Shown piece by piece: positions 17,345 through 26,497 of a stretch of DNA of 54,803 nt. Every line of letters starts with the position of its first letter. Position 1 is the first letter of the stretch. Below the pieces are notes generated by a model, which searched no databases, was not told the origin of the DNA, and was given only the letters and a program-made list of their open reading frames with translations. The stretch is from CAYRTD01 sp964426915. Its GTDB lineage: Bacteria > Bacteroidota > Bacteroidia > Bacteroidales > GCA-2748055. The stretch covers positions 1-54,803 of the forward strand of contig CAYRTD010000010.1 in assembly GCA_964426915.1 (NCBI GenBank), written 5' to 3'. The position numbers and the translations under genes are program-made.

Positions 17345-17635
17345 TGGACCTGAAATTCCTAAAACAATATTGCGATCGTATACCGAATCGCAACGACAGA
17401 AACAGACCAATATTTCTTTATTGAAATGAGGAGGCAAAGGAAGTAAATCTTCATTTCGGGAATTATAAGTATAAATCCGCTTAAGATACTGTTACAGGTG
17501 AAAAAATAAATCCTGTTGATCCTGTCTCACATATTGGTACAGCAGAAGATGAATAAAAATTGCAAAATAAGCATAAAGAAGAAAAGATTCTGTTTTCTTT
17601 CAATCCTCAGAGTCTTTTGCTAATAATAACAAGGT
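17345..17635. other. Intergenic between convergent genes, possible gene remnant
   Basis: No intact gene. On the + strand, 17441-17556 reads as a broken protein tail: a segment with NLHFGNY, a stop codon, then GEKINPVDPV and a final stop. This faintly resembles the C-terminal end of M23 peptidases (LHF..., NPVDP). It may be a gene remnant or chance. Confidence 0.3.
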
Positions 17636-18103
17636 TTAAGGCCGTTCCAAAATCAGACCTATCTCCAAAACTGAAGTTAAGGGATCATCCGGCATATCAT
17701 GTTTAATCCTATAGGTGTAAACACCCCTTTCCTTATATTTCTTATTCTTTTCTACCAGGTGTTCACTATCCCATATTTCTAAAGCCGGATCCCCTATATA
17801 ATCACCATTTTTATCCCGGATTTTCAGCTCATAAGTTTGAACGCTTTCATTACCGTCAGGACTTATCTCTGTTACTTTTACTTTTAAAACCTCATGACTG
17901 AAACCACTGACATACCGAAAGGATAGAATCATATTATAGGTCATATCTGTATTTTCAACAGGCACTTCGAATTCGCGTACATCCTCGCTCAGCCATTTCA
18001 AACCGGGAGACAAATCCTTATAATTTACATATTCACGGTTACCCGGTTGACAGGAGATTAAACTAATTGTCATAACCAGAAATGATAAAAATAGACGTAT
18101 CAT
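17636..18103 (-). CDS. gldH: GldH-like gliding-motility lipoprotein
   Basis: The 155-aa product is a lipoprotein with signal ending in LISC (Cys18). The body has the GldH pattern: a WL-x2-D lead, a YNM-x-LS-x-RY strand, G-x-YIGDP, then an end-section HDMPDDPLTSVLEIGL matching the family's MRDDPLPGI-type motif. GldH is a periplasmic-side lipoprotein needed for gliding in Flavobacterium and is found in many T9SS-bearing Bacteroidota. It fits the T9SS tail on the FAS1 protein further along. It is monocistronic and convergent with the lyase-like gene. Family assignment is from recalled motif similarity. Confidence 0.7.
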   Translation of the reverse strand: MIRLFLSFLVMTISLISCQPGNREYVNYKDLSPGLKWLSEDVREFEVPVENTDMTYNMILSFRYVSGFSHEVLKVKVTEISPDGNESVQTYELKIRDKNGDYIGDPALEIWDSEHLVEKNKKYKERGVYTYRIKHDMPDDPLTSVLEIGLILERP

Positions 18104-18306
18104 GGTTTTATTTTTTAATGTTCTTCTAAATTAAGAAAAAAGGGGAAATTCAAAAAAAAAGGCAAGATCACCTTATATAAAGCCCGACTTCTGCAAATCC
18201 CAAAATTTTCGACAGGGAGCGAATTAAAATATCTCATTTCCGATTCAATAAATCTTAAACTTTTTCTCACATTTCCGGTTATATATTTTTTAATATTTTA
18301 CCGGCA

Positions 18307-18951
18307 ATGAAAAAAATAGCACTTTTTGGAGCGAGTGGAAAAACCGGACAACAGTTTTTAATTCAGGCTCTCGAACAGGGATATGAATTAAAAGCACTTG
18401 CCCGTAATCCTATAAAAATTCCTCAGGAATCACGTGCGCTTAAAATCATTAAAGGAGATGTCCTAAATCCAGCCGATGTAGATAAAACCATTGAAAATAC
18501 CGATATTGCTGTAAGTCTTTTCGGGCATGTTAAGGGATCACCCCCATGGCTGCAAACCGATGGGACAAGAAATATTGTAAACTCAATGAAAACATATGGC
18601 GTAAACAGGATTATCTCACTCTCGGGTGGAGCTTTACGCTTTCCCGGAAAGGACAAACCGAAGTTTGCTGATAAACTTATCAAAATAATTATGCAATTAA
18701 GCCTTCCAAGGATTCTCCTGGATGCTGAAAGTCATTATATATTTCTTCAGGATAGTGGTGTGAAATGGGTTATCGTCAGGGCTCCGAGGCTGAATGATGA
18801 TCCGAAAAATGGAAAGTATGGAGTTGGCTGGGTAGGGGTAAATTCAGGAACCAGGCTCAGTAGAGCAGATCTTGCCGATTTTTTACTCAGATTGATTGAA
18901 GATGAAAGTTATGATTTCAAAATGCCATTTGTCAGCCAGACAAAGACATAA
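18307..18951 (+). CDS. NAD(P)H-binding protein, atypical SDR / NmrA-like
   Basis: The product is a 214-aa cytosolic protein. The N-terminal Rossmann motif is IALFGASGKTGQQF (G-x2-G-x2-G variant), followed by LKALARNP and a GDVLNP acidic turn, as in NAD(P)H-binding (PF13460) proteins. ISLSGGAL occupies the place of the usual Ser-containing active strand. The family includes flavin reductase-like and quinone-sensing proteins; specific activity cannot be assigned. It is a single gene between two convergent or divergent neighbours and starts with ATG after an AT-rich leader. Confidence 0.85.
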   Translation: MKKIALFGASGKTGQQFLIQALEQGYELKALARNPIKIPQESRALKIIKGDVLNPADVDKTIENTDIAVSLFGHVKGSPPWLQTDGTRNIVNSMKTYGVNRIISLSGGALRFPGKDKPKFADKLIKIIMQLSLPRILLDAESHYIFLQDSGVKWVIVRAPRLNDDPKNGKYGVGWVGVNSGTRLSRADLADFLLRLIEDESYDFKMPFVSQTKT

Positions 18952-19106
18952 CTTCTAATGCTGGTAAATATCGGAACCTTTTGGTCTTTTCCCTGAGCAT
19001 TACCTTACCTTATGGTGAAAGAAACCATTAATTTTTCTGATTTCATTCACCCTAAGGATACCACTATATATATTTATTTCTGTCGCGGAACTTAAAAAAG
19101 CTTAAT

Positions 19107-19769
19107 TTATTCACCTGTTTCCAGAAAGGATCTGAAGTTTTTAATATCCTCTCTTATCATTTCTTCAAATAAAGGATTAAATAATTTCGCGATGCTTTCT
19201 CCGGCCTTGCCAGCCGGTACACGATAAGAAATAAATACGTGCAATTCTGTACCGGATTTTCCAGATCTAATGAATTGAACATTTCCGGCGTTTTCAATAA
19301 CAGAATCCGGTAAAGAATGCCAGCTGATACGTTCACCAGGAACATCTTCCACAATTCTGCTTTTCCAGCTGATAGTCCCCAGTCCTCCAGGAATCTTGAC
19401 TTTCCATTCAGAATGTGTGTCATCAATAGCTTTAACCTCATCAAGGTGATCCATGAAAAGAGGAAGATTCTCAAGCTTTCTCCAGAATGCATATACCTCA
19501 TTTGGAGGTTTATTGACGGTAATACTGGTATAAATATTTATATTCCGGCTTTTGATCCCCAGTGTCTTGCCTGCAATATCGTAAGCAGGGCAATAACCGG
19601 TTGTCCCTCGAAACATAAGATAACTGGCAGCAAGAGCTTTGGGAAAACTACCCTTTTTTGAAATGGCATTGCACATGAGAAAAGATCCCGAAATCAGAGA
19701 AATAATACGTTCGGGAAAGCCAACGTTGCTTTTTAAATCAGGAACAGATAAATCTTTTGATTTTTTCAT
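19107..19769 (-). CDS. DUF2892 (YgaP-like) plus SRPBCC domain membrane protein
   Basis: The product has 220 aa. The N-terminal third (~15-70) is a DUF2892/YgaP-type membrane module: VGFPERIISLISGSFLM, then YLMFRGTTGYCPAYD with the conserved GYCP. Residues ~75-215 are an SRPBCC/polyketide-cyclase-like domain (TVNKPPNEVYAFWRKLENLPLFM, then WKVKIPGG and WHSLPDS). Two-domain proteins of this type are widespread and annotated as cyclase/dehydrase or SRPBCC family. The ligand is unknown. It stands alone, convergent with the preceding gene. Confidence 0.8.
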   Translation of the reverse strand: MKKSKDLSVPDLKSNVGFPERIISLISGSFLMCNAISKKGSFPKALAASYLMFRGTTGYCPAYDIAGKTLGIKSRNINIYTSITVNKPPNEVYAFWRKLENLPLFMDHLDEVKAIDDTHSEWKVKIPGGLGTISWKSRIVEDVPGERISWHSLPDSVIENAGNVQFIRSGKSGTELHVFISYRVPAGKAGESIAKLFNPLFEEMIREDIKNFRSFLETGE

Positions 19770-20032
19770 TTTCCAGGTTGTTTTAGTTTACAAAAAAATA
19801 ATTGTATGAAGTCCTATAAGCACACTTAGACCCATATTAATAGTAAACATTCAAAAACGATTTTGTTTTGTTAATCTTCGATATAATATGTGAATTTTCA
19901 TAAAAGAAAAAGAAAAAGGGCGGAAAATATAGCAAAAACCAAATTATTGATTTAAATATTATTAATATTTTTTGAAATAAGACTTTTACCCACTAAATTA
20001 TCAGGGTTAGAAAATATTTTCTGATAAAGCTA

Positions 20033-20062
20033 TTGTATATAAATAATTTAAGATTAACTTTG
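20033..20062 (+). promoter_or_regulatory. Bacteroidota-type promoter of the cold shock gene
   Basis: TTG at 20033-20035 and TAACTTTG at 20055-20062 are spaced by 19 bases, matching the -33/-7 consensus. Transcription would begin around 20069, leaving a leader of about 24 bases. The short leader argues against a long cold-shock 5' UTR. Confidence 0.65.
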
Positions 20063-20092
20063 CACATTATAATACAATATAACATAATAACA

Positions 20093-20284
20093 ATGAAAAA
20101 AGGAACAGTAAAATTTTTCAACGAATCAAAAGGATTTGGATTTATTAAAGAAGATGATTCAGAAAACGAACACTTCGTACACATTTCAGGTTTAATCGAT
20201 GAAGTACGCGAAGGTGACGAAGTAGAATTTGAATTAAAAGAAGGAAGAAAAGGTCTTAACGCAGTAAATGTGAAAGTAGTTTAA
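20093..20284 (+). CDS. Cold shock domain protein, CspA family
   Basis: The 63-aa product is a single cold shock domain. It starts MKKGTVKFFNESKGFGFI with RNP1 (KGFGFI) and continues with RNP2 (HFVHIS). These proteins bind single-stranded nucleic acids and act as RNA chaperones. The ATG at 20093 gives the canonical N-terminus. An upstream in-frame ATG at 20033 overlaps the promoter and adds 20 non-homologous residues, so it is rejected. The gene is monocistronic, with a promoter before and a terminator after. Confidence 0.97.
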   Translation: MKKGTVKFFNESKGFGFIKEDDSENEHFVHISGLIDEVREGDEVEFELKEGRKGLNAVNVKVV

Positions 20285-20317
20285 ATATAAATGCTTAAAC
20301 CTTACAACACCATTTTA

Positions 20318-20348
20318 AAGCTTGCCGTTTCCGGCAGGCTTTTTTTTG
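20318..20348 (+). terminator. Terminator of the cold shock gene
   Basis: Arms AAGCTTGCCG and CGGCAGGCTT pair (one G-T), loop TTT, followed by eight T. It lies 35 bases after the stop. Confidence 0.9.
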
Positions 20349-20415
20349 TTGAAAATTTTTAAATGAATATACCTCTGAATGTAAATTTTCCTCACAGGAT
20401 AAAAAACCCTATATA

Positions 20416-20452
20416 ATAAAAGCCGTTTCACTGATTGTGAAACGGCTTTTAT
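20416..20452 (-). terminator. Terminator of the FAS1 gene (bidirectional form)
   Basis: A perfect 15-base inverted repeat (ATAAAAGCCGTTTCA and its complement) encloses a 7-base loop, giving T-runs in both directions. It lies 20 bases past the stop of the leftward FAS1 gene and can also back up the cold shock terminator. Confidence 0.9.
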
Positions 20453-20472
20453 CAACTGAAATGAAAAAATTA

Positions 20473-23193
20473 CTATTTCTGAATTACAAATCTTTTCATT
20501 GAATATTTTCCTTCGGTGGTATACCTTATAAAGTATACTCCGGATTCATATTCGCTAATATCAATATTTGCAGATACACTGTTAAGATTAAATGATTTCA
20601 AAACAGCTCCATCCATTCGTATGATCTCCACATTTCCATCTGAAAATCTATCATTATCTGTAATCCGCATCGTAACTTGGTACTGAGCAGGATTAGGATA
20701 TACCTGTATCATATCTTCCTGTACCATAGAGCTAAAAACTCCGGTAGAAGGTGTCAGTACCGCATCAATTACATGAACTACTCCGTTGTCTGCTTCAATG
20801 TTTGCTACCGTTACCTCAGCATCGTTAATAAATATTCCGTCACCGGTTACGCTTACAGTAATGTTTTTTCCCAAAACTGTTTCGATCATCTGGCCATCGC
20901 TTAAATCCGTGCTCATGGCTTTTGCCGCTACAACATGGTAAAGAAGTATATCGGTCAGGGCTCCTGTGGGATCGTCCAGTAAGGCGTCAAGGGTTCCTGA
21001 GGGTAGTGCAGCAAAAGCATCATCGGTAGGAGCAAATACAGTAAAAGGTCCTTCCCCCTGAAGTGTTTCAACAAGTCCGGCGGCGGTAACCGCTGCCTCC
21101 AGTGTTTCGTGAGCTTCGCTGTTGACAACGATATCAACAACAGTTGCATAAGGAGCAGCCATCATATCAGGAACCGCAATCGGCCAGATACCTGGAGAAG
21201 GCACGCTTACACCTTTGGTATTTCCTCTCATCATCATGTCCTGACCGAACATATACAAAGGATATCCTTTATAGGTGAGCTGGTCTCTGCCAAATACATC
21301 AATTACTGCAAAATCTTCAGCATTGAGAATAGAAGGGATAATTATTTCAGTTTCTTCATAGATAGGCCATGCATCATTATTGGAAAAATCCTCATTGGTG
21401 AAATTATTCCGGTTATACTTATCATTCACCCAGTAATAAAGAGTCACACCCATATCATCTGTAAAATACTTAACGATTTCATCACCCTGAGTATAGTCAG
21501 CTTTATAGTTTGTTCCATCATTTCCAACAAGTTGACCATCAGCGATCATTATTTTATAATCAGGTTTTGCAACAAACCACTTGTCAATTAATCCATCTCC
21601 TTCAACTTGACCAGGAGCCGCATCATTTATAAAATAATAGAGTGGCCAACCTTTATATGTAGTCTGCATTTCACCGGAACCTCTGTCTATGGAACCAAAA
21701 TCATCAGGGTTTAAACCTTCTGCCACAGTAACATCTTCTTCATAGAATACAGGCCAGTTATTTATGCAATCTCCTTCACAATTTGACATTCCGTCAACAT
21801 CAGGTGAAAAGAAATATAAAGTTCTTCCTGCATGATCGGTAAGAATAGTTCCGAAATCATCAGATTCCCTGGTAAGCACGTCGGCTGGTGGGATCAGAAC
21901 CGCATCAATTACGTGAACAACGCCATTATCGGCCTCAATGTCAGCTACAGTAACCTGGGCATCATTAATGAATACCCCATCATTGTTAATTGTAACGGTA
22001 ATATTTTTTCCAAGAACAGTCTCAATTACCTGCCCATCACTAAGATCGGTACTCATAGCCTTATCTGCAACTACATGATAAAGCAGTATGTCAGTAAGAT
22101 CACCTGTTGGATCATCAAGCAAAGCATCGAGTGTACCTGCGGGAAGAGCAGCGAATGCAGCGTCGGTCGGAGCAAAAACAGTAAAAGGACCTTCTCCCTG
22201 AAGTGTTTCAACCAGACCGGCAGCCCCTACTGCAGTCTCCAATGTAGTATGATCTTCACTATCAACCACAATATCAACAACTGTGATTGTTGGGGGGGTA
22301 AGTACAGCATCAATTACATGAACAACACCGTTATCAGTTTCAATGTCGGCTAAAATGACCTTAGCATCATTAATAAATACGCCATCTCCGGTGATTGTTA
22401 CTGTGATATTCTTTCCAAGTACAGTCTCAATTACCTGCCCATCACTAAGATCGGTACTCATAGCCTTATCAGCAACTACATGATAAAGCAGTATGTCAGT
22501 AAGATCACCTGTTGGATCATCAAGCAAAGCATCGAGTGTACCTGCGGGAAGAGCAGCGAATGCAGCGTCGGTCGGAGCAAAAACAGTAAAAGGACCTTCT
22601 CCCTGAAGTGTTTCAACCAGACCGGCAGCCCCTACTGCAGCCTCCAGTGTGGTATGATCTTCACTATTAACTATAATATCAACGACTGTGATTGTTGGGG
22701 GGATAAGTACAGCATCAATTACATGAACCACCCCATTGTCAGCTTCAATGTCTGCTAACGTTACCTCAGCATCATTAATAAATATTCCGTCAATGGATAT
22801 GCTTACAGTAATGTCTTTTCCCAAAACTGTTTCGATCACCTGGCCATCGCTTAAGTCCGTACTCATAGCTTTTGCGGCTACAACATGGTAAAGAAGTATA
22901 TCGGACAGGTCGCCTGTGGGATCGTCCAGCAAGGCATCAAGTGTTCCTGCGGGAAGTGCAGCAAAAGCATCATCGGTAGGGGCAAATACCGTAAAAGGTC
23001 CTTCCCCCTGAAGTGTTTCAACAAGTCCGGCGGCGATAACCGCTGCTTCCAGTGTTTCATGGGATTCGCTGTTGACGACAATATCAACAACAGTGGTGGT
23101 CTGAGCTACTAAACTAGTGCTCAGTAAAAAAAGAGCAAAACCGAAGATTCCTCCGATCACTCTTTGCATTGTGGTAGATTTTGATTGTTTCAT
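20473..23193 (-). CDS. Four-FAS1 surface protein with Lipoprotein_15 repeats and T9SS tail
   Basis: The 906-aa product has a signal peptide ending near residue 30 (SLVAQ). Three fasciclin FAS1 domains follow at ~32-165, ~167-300 and ~302-435. A block of ~240 residues (~440-680) carries repeated Lipoprotein_15 (PF03640) signatures: GRTLYFFSPD with CEGDCINNWP, GWPLYYF, GVTLYYWVND, GYPLYMFGQD. The fourth FAS1 domain is at ~682-815, and a T9SS type-A sorting tail at ~830-906 (VYPNP start, ISEYESGVYFIRY, final KRFVIQK). It should be secreted by type IX secretion and attached at the cell surface. FAS1 domains mediate adhesion; Lipoprotein_15 repeats are poorly understood. FAS1-2 and FAS1-3 are nearly identical at DNA level with a 405-base period. 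Confidence 0.92.
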   Translation of the reverse strand: MKQSKSTTMQRVIGGIFGFALFLLSTSLVAQTTTVVDIVVNSESHETLEAAVIAAGLVETLQGEGPFTVFAPTDDAFAALPAGTLDALLDDPTGDLSDILLYHVVAAKAMSTDLSDGQVIETVLGKDITVSISIDGIFINDAEVTLADIEADNGVVHVIDAVLIPPTITVVDIIVNSEDHTTLEAAVGAAGLVETLQGEGPFTVFAPTDAAFAALPAGTLDALLDDPTGDLTDILLYHVVADKAMSTDLSDGQVIETVLGKNITVTITGDGVFINDAKVILADIETDNGVVHVIDAVLTPPTITVVDIVVDSEDHTTLETAVGAAGLVETLQGEGPFTVFAPTDAAFAALPAGTLDALLDDPTGDLTDILLYHVVADKAMSTDLSDGQVIETVLGKNITVTINNDGVFINDAQVTVADIEADNGVVHVIDAVLIPPADVLTRESDDFGTILTDHAGRTLYFFSPDVDGMSNCEGDCINNWPVFYEEDVTVAEGLNPDDFGSIDRGSGEMQTTYKGWPLYYFINDAAPGQVEGDGLIDKWFVAKPDYKIMIADGQLVGNDGTNYKADYTQGDEIVKYFTDDMGVTLYYWVNDKYNRNNFTNEDFSNNDAWPIYEETEIIIPSILNAEDFAVIDVFGRDQLTYKGYPLYMFGQDMMMRGNTKGVSVPSPGIWPIAVPDMMAAPYATVVDIVVNSEAHETLEAAVTAAGLVETLQGEGPFTVFAPTDDAFAALPSGTLDALLDDPTGALTDILLYHVVAAKAMSTDLSDGQMIETVLGKNITVSVTGDGIFINDAEVTVANIEADNGVVHVIDAVLTPSTGVFSSMVQEDMIQVYPNPAQYQVTMRITDNDRFSDGNVEIIRMDGAVLKSFNLNSVSANIDISEYESGVYFIRYTTEGKYSMKRFVIQK
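21990..22665 (-). repeat. Intragenic tandem duplication of FAS1 coding DNA
   Basis: The stretch from about 22021 to 22240 recurs almost unchanged at about 22426 to 22645, an offset of exactly 405 bases (135 codons, one FAS1 unit). Only scattered substitutions separate the two, while the outer FAS1 copies (about 20760-21145 and 22720-23100) differ from them and resemble each other in codon choice. This implies recent duplication or gene conversion within the gene. Confidence 0.85.
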
Positions 23194-23678
23194 AATTTCT
23201 ATTTTTAAGATTATAGAAAAGAAACATTCGCCACAACTTTTTGTTTATTTTTTTTTGTTTATTATTAAACATTATACAATTAAATACACATACATTTATA
23301 AATAATGCAATCAATAAAACAATTTTTTAATACCTGTATTTAAGGCTTTTAAAAGATAGAATAAACATATATTACAAATTTAAATATAAATAGTAAAAAT
23401 ATATATTGTTTACTTTTTTACCTTTTTTATTAAACGCTATTTAAATTTAACAGTTTATAAAAAAGACCTGGGGATGTGGTATTGGAATTCCCTCTTTAAG
23501 GACAACCTGATTTGGAATTACAGAATGGATATTTTCGAAAGGTGCAATTTTTAAGTGGCTGACAATGTATTCATTAAGGTGTTAAATTTCACGACAGACC
23601 CTAAGGGTTGGTATTCTACCATCACCTTCCGGATAGGTGTCTTGCACTAAAGAAAATACAAATAACTTTAAAATGGGA
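23194..23678. other. AT-rich intergenic region, nothing recognised
   Basis: This is the leader side of the FAS1 gene and the trailer of glnS. 23194-23460 is very AT-rich with poly-T tracts and no exact -33/-7 pair in the leftward direction. 23460-23678 contains the short palindrome ACCCTAAGGGT near 23600, also found once near 11918. No gene or RNA was recognised. Confidence 0.5.
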
Positions 23679-25370
23679 CTATTTCTTTGCCCAGCTGTCA
23701 CGCAAGGCAACCGTCCGGTTAAATATCAAATTATCAGAAGTTGATTCCGGATCCAGGTTGAAATACCCAATCCTTTGAAACTGAAAATGATCGAAATGCT
23801 CAGCCTCTTTCAGCGATGGCTCAACATAGCAGTTTCTTAATACGGTGAGTGACTCCGGATTCAGAAATTCTTTAAAATCCTTGTCTTTATGCCCGTCGGG
23901 ATTGGCATCATTAAATAAACGATCGTAAAGCCTTACTTCAGCCTTCTCTGAATTACTTGCTGATACCCAGTGAAGTGTTCCTTTGACTTTCCTGCCGGTT
24001 TGTGCCCCCCCACTTTTGGTATCTGGATCATAAGTGCATCTGAGCTCAGTTATATTTCCCGCATCATCTTTAATTAGCTTTTCACATTTTATAATATAGG
24101 CGGCTTTTAGTCTGACTTCTTTACCGGGGGCAAGCCTGAAAAACTTTTTCGGGGGATCTTCCATAAAATCTGCTTTCTCAATATATAGCTCGCGGCTGAA
24201 CGGGATTTTTCTGGTACCCATGGATTCATCCTCGGGATTGTTGATGATCTCAAGATCCTCAGTCTTTCCCTCCGGGTAATTGGTAATCACAATTTTAAGG
24301 GGATCCAAAACGGCCATTACGCGTGGAGCCTTTTTATTTAAATCATCCCTTACACTATGTTCGAGAAGACCAACATCAATAAATCCATCTACTTTTGTCA
24401 CCCCTATCTTTTCAGCAAAATTCCGAATTGATTCCGGGGTATAGCCTCTTCTTCTTAGCCCGGACAAGGTAGGCATGCGGGGATCATCCCATCCACTAAC
24501 AAGCTTATTTTTTACTAATTCCAGCATCTTACGCTTGCTCATCACGGTATAACTGAGATTTAAGCGGGCAAACTCTATTTGTCTGGGACGGATTGTTCCT
24601 TCCTCAACAATTTGGTCGAGAAACCAGTTATAAAGGGGCCTGTGTACCTCGAACTCCAGGGTACAGAGGCTATGTGTAATGCCTTCAATATAATCGCTCT
24701 GACCATGAGCATAGTCGTACATAGGATAAATACACCACTCATCCCCTGTTCTATGGTGAGGCTTATTGACAATTCTGTACATAAGCGGATCACGCAGGTG
24801 CATGTTGGGAGAAGCCATATCGATCTTGGCTCTGAGAACGTGAGACCCCTCCTTGAACTCGCCGTTCTTCATCTTTTCGAATAATTCAAGGTTCTCCTCA
24901 ACGGAACGGTTCCGGTTAGGACTTTCAACTCCGGGTGTGGTAGGCGTTCCTTTGGTAGCAGCAATCTCATCTGCACTCTGATCATCAACATATGCTTTTC
25001 CATCCCTAATAAGCTTTAGGGCCCAGTCATAAAGCTGCTGAAAATAATCAGATGCATAATATTCCCTGTCTTCCCAGTCAAAACCCAGCCAGTGAATATC
25101 CTTTTTTATGGAATCTACATATTCCACTTCCTCTTTGGCCGGGTTGGTATCATCAAATCTTAAATTTGTCTTTCCCCCAAACTTTTCAGCAATACCAAAA
25201 TCAAGACAGATGGCTTTTGCATGACCTATATGTAAATAGCCATTGGGTTCCGGCGGGAAACGGGTATGTACTTTCTTACCATTTTTCCCCTCTGCAAAAT
25301 CTTTTTCAACAAGGGCTTCAACGAAATTCGGACCTTTTCTGATCTCTTCCTTCATATTGTTATTGCTCAT
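23679..25370 (-). CDS. glnS: Glutaminyl-tRNA synthetase
   Basis: This 563-aa cytosolic class I aminoacyl-tRNA synthetase charges tRNA-Gln with glutamine. The catalytic Rossmann domain begins RFPPEPNGYLHIGHAK, with the HIGH motif at ~45-49. The KMSKS counterpart is VMSKRK at ~275. The C-terminal half (from ~345) is the beta-barrel anticodon-binding region (RKIPFSRELYIEKADF, FFRLAPGKEVRLKAAY). Length fits GlnRS (about 550-560 aa). ATG 25370 gives a short polar leader before the first strand. A solitary end of the dispersed repeat lies 125 bases upstream. Presence of GlnRS means glutamine charging is direct. Confidence 0.97.
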   Translation of the reverse strand: MSNNNMKEEIRKGPNFVEALVEKDFAEGKNGKKVHTRFPPEPNGYLHIGHAKAICLDFGIAEKFGGKTNLRFDDTNPAKEEVEYVDSIKKDIHWLGFDWEDREYYASDYFQQLYDWALKLIRDGKAYVDDQSADEIAATKGTPTTPGVESPNRNRSVEENLELFEKMKNGEFKEGSHVLRAKIDMASPNMHLRDPLMYRIVNKPHHRTGDEWCIYPMYDYAHGQSDYIEGITHSLCTLEFEVHRPLYNWFLDQIVEEGTIRPRQIEFARLNLSYTVMSKRKMLELVKNKLVSGWDDPRMPTLSGLRRRGYTPESIRNFAEKIGVTKVDGFIDVGLLEHSVRDDLNKKAPRVMAVLDPLKIVITNYPEGKTEDLEIINNPEDESMGTRKIPFSRELYIEKADFMEDPPKKFFRLAPGKEVRLKAAYIIKCEKLIKDDAGNITELRCTYDPDTKSGGAQTGRKVKGTLHWVSASNSEKAEVRLYDRLFNDANPDGHKDKDFKEFLNPESLTVLRNCYVEPSLKEAEHFDHFQFQRIGYFNLDPESTSDNLIFNRTVALRDSWAKK

Positions 25371-25494
25371 AATCTGTTATGATGTTTTGGGAAAATTCGA
25401 ACTATATCTGTTTATGTAAAATTTAAAGACACAAAAATAATCATTAAATTTCTTTATTCTTAATACTGATCCGTGGATTCAACAATTCATTTAT

Positions 25495-25530
25495 TAAGTG
25501 TCTGTCCATAATGTCTGATTTTACTCAATT
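25495..25530 (+). repeat. Dispersed repeat, solitary end (b)
   Basis: The sequence GTGTCTGTCCATAATGTC, preceded by TAA, matches the terminal repeat found at other copies. No matching right end was recognised within 200 bases. It is probably a remnant or solo end. Confidence 0.6.
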
Positions 25531-25707
25531 AATGGTATGAAATCCCGGAGTAAACTCTGGAATCTCAAAGAGGAAGGGGAAAGCAGAATTCCTTTTTTTA
25601 CAACCGAATAGGTGTCTGGGAAATTAATTTTAAATTTTGTGTAACCATTATTTTGATAAGGCATCCTATAGTCGATAGTTTAATCTTTTAACTAAATATT
25701 TATTGTA
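25531..25707. other. Intergenic, short hairpin
   Basis: No gene. CCGGAGTAAACTCTGG near 25553 forms a small imperfect hairpin; a related CAGAGTAAACTCAGG occurs near 26702. Confidence 0.35.
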
Positions 25708-25872
25708 ATGGATGAAGACATATTAATCCCGATCGCTTTCTTTGCAGCAGTCGTATTATCCCTTTATTTCTATTTCATTACCATAATTGTTTTTGTCACT
25801 GTAATTCTTCTCCTGGCAGAACGACTGATCAGCCTGTTTTTACTAATAAAGAACAACAGAAGCCTTGCCTGA
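25708..25872 (+). CDS. Putative small membrane protein, 54 aa
   Basis: ATG GAT GAA GAC opens a 54-aa frame with one or two hydrophobic segments (AFFAAVVLSLYFYFITIIVF and the following VTVILLLAE). It ends in a short basic tail (KNNRSLA). Its beginning, MDEDILIPIAFFA, is reminiscent of short Bacteroidota inner-membrane proteins with a DILIPIAFFA-type start (DUF6249-like, from memory). It occupies the otherwise empty 760-base gap between glnS and folB. The frame is too short for certainty, but composition is strongly membrane-like. Confidence 0.45.
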   Translation: MDEDILIPIAFFAAVVLSLYFYFITIIVFVTVILLLAERLISLFLLIKNNRSLA

Positions 25873-26128
25873 TAGGGAATATTCATTCAGGACCAGCTAT
25901 GCTTCATTTTTTAATGGATTTAAAGGTTCTACTTTGACAGATTAAATTTTATTATTAAAATTCACAAATTGAAAGTGACTTCCACTCCACCCCACAAACA
26001 GTCTTATTCCTATTTTTCTCTCTTTTCAAAAATATTCAGAGATCTGAATTTACAAAGTTCTAATCCCTATTTGGGTGCTATATATTGTAACTATAGACTT
26101 TTTCCCTATTTTTGACAAAAAAATTTCT

Positions 26129-26497
26129 ATGGGACAGATCCTCATTGAAAGAATGGAATTTTATGCCTTCCATGGACATTACCAGGAAGAGCAGATTGTG
26201 GGTAACCGTTTCCTGGTTGATCTGGAAATTGTAACTGATATGCGCAAACCTGCCGCTTCTGATGAACTTGAAGATGCAGTGAACTACCAGCTTGCATACA
26301 GGCTGGTTAAACAGGAAATGAAAAAAAAATCAAGCCTGCTGGAAAATATTGCCAAAAGAATACTGGATGCTGTATTCAACGAATTTCCCTGGATAGAAGA
26401 AGCAAAAGTAACCATAAGGAAAATGAACCCCCCTATGGGCGGTCAGATGAGATCTGTAGGTGTAACCCTGGAAAGAAAATCCAATGATGAAAATTGA
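26129..26497 (+). CDS. folB: Dihydroneopterin aldolase
   Basis: The 122-aa cytosolic enzyme converts 7,8-dihydroneopterin to 6-hydroxymethyl-dihydropterin and glycolaldehyde in folate synthesis. The N-terminus is typical (ILIERMEFYAFHGHYQEEQ), with the conserved FHG and Glu. The middle has DAVNYQLAYRLV with the Tyr, and the C-terminus carries the VTIRKMNPPMGG strand. ATG 26129 gives the canonical start; 26075 would add 18 residues of no family likeness. The following CWC gene overlaps its last 14 bases, so the two are co-transcribed. An AbgT-type transporter for a folate fragment follows 460 bases later. Confidence 0.93.
   Translation: MGQILIERMEFYAFHGHYQEEQIVGNRFLVDLEIVTDMRKPAASDELEDAVNYQLAYRLVKQEMKKKSSLLENIAKRILDAVFNEFPWIEEAKVTIRKMNPPMGGQMRSVGVTLERKSNDEN

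Noticed and set aside
21832..22758. Two similar + strand frames (173 and 92 aa) sharing long identical stretches
   Set aside because: They are antisense shadows of the duplicated FAS1 units; the repeat itself explains the similarity.
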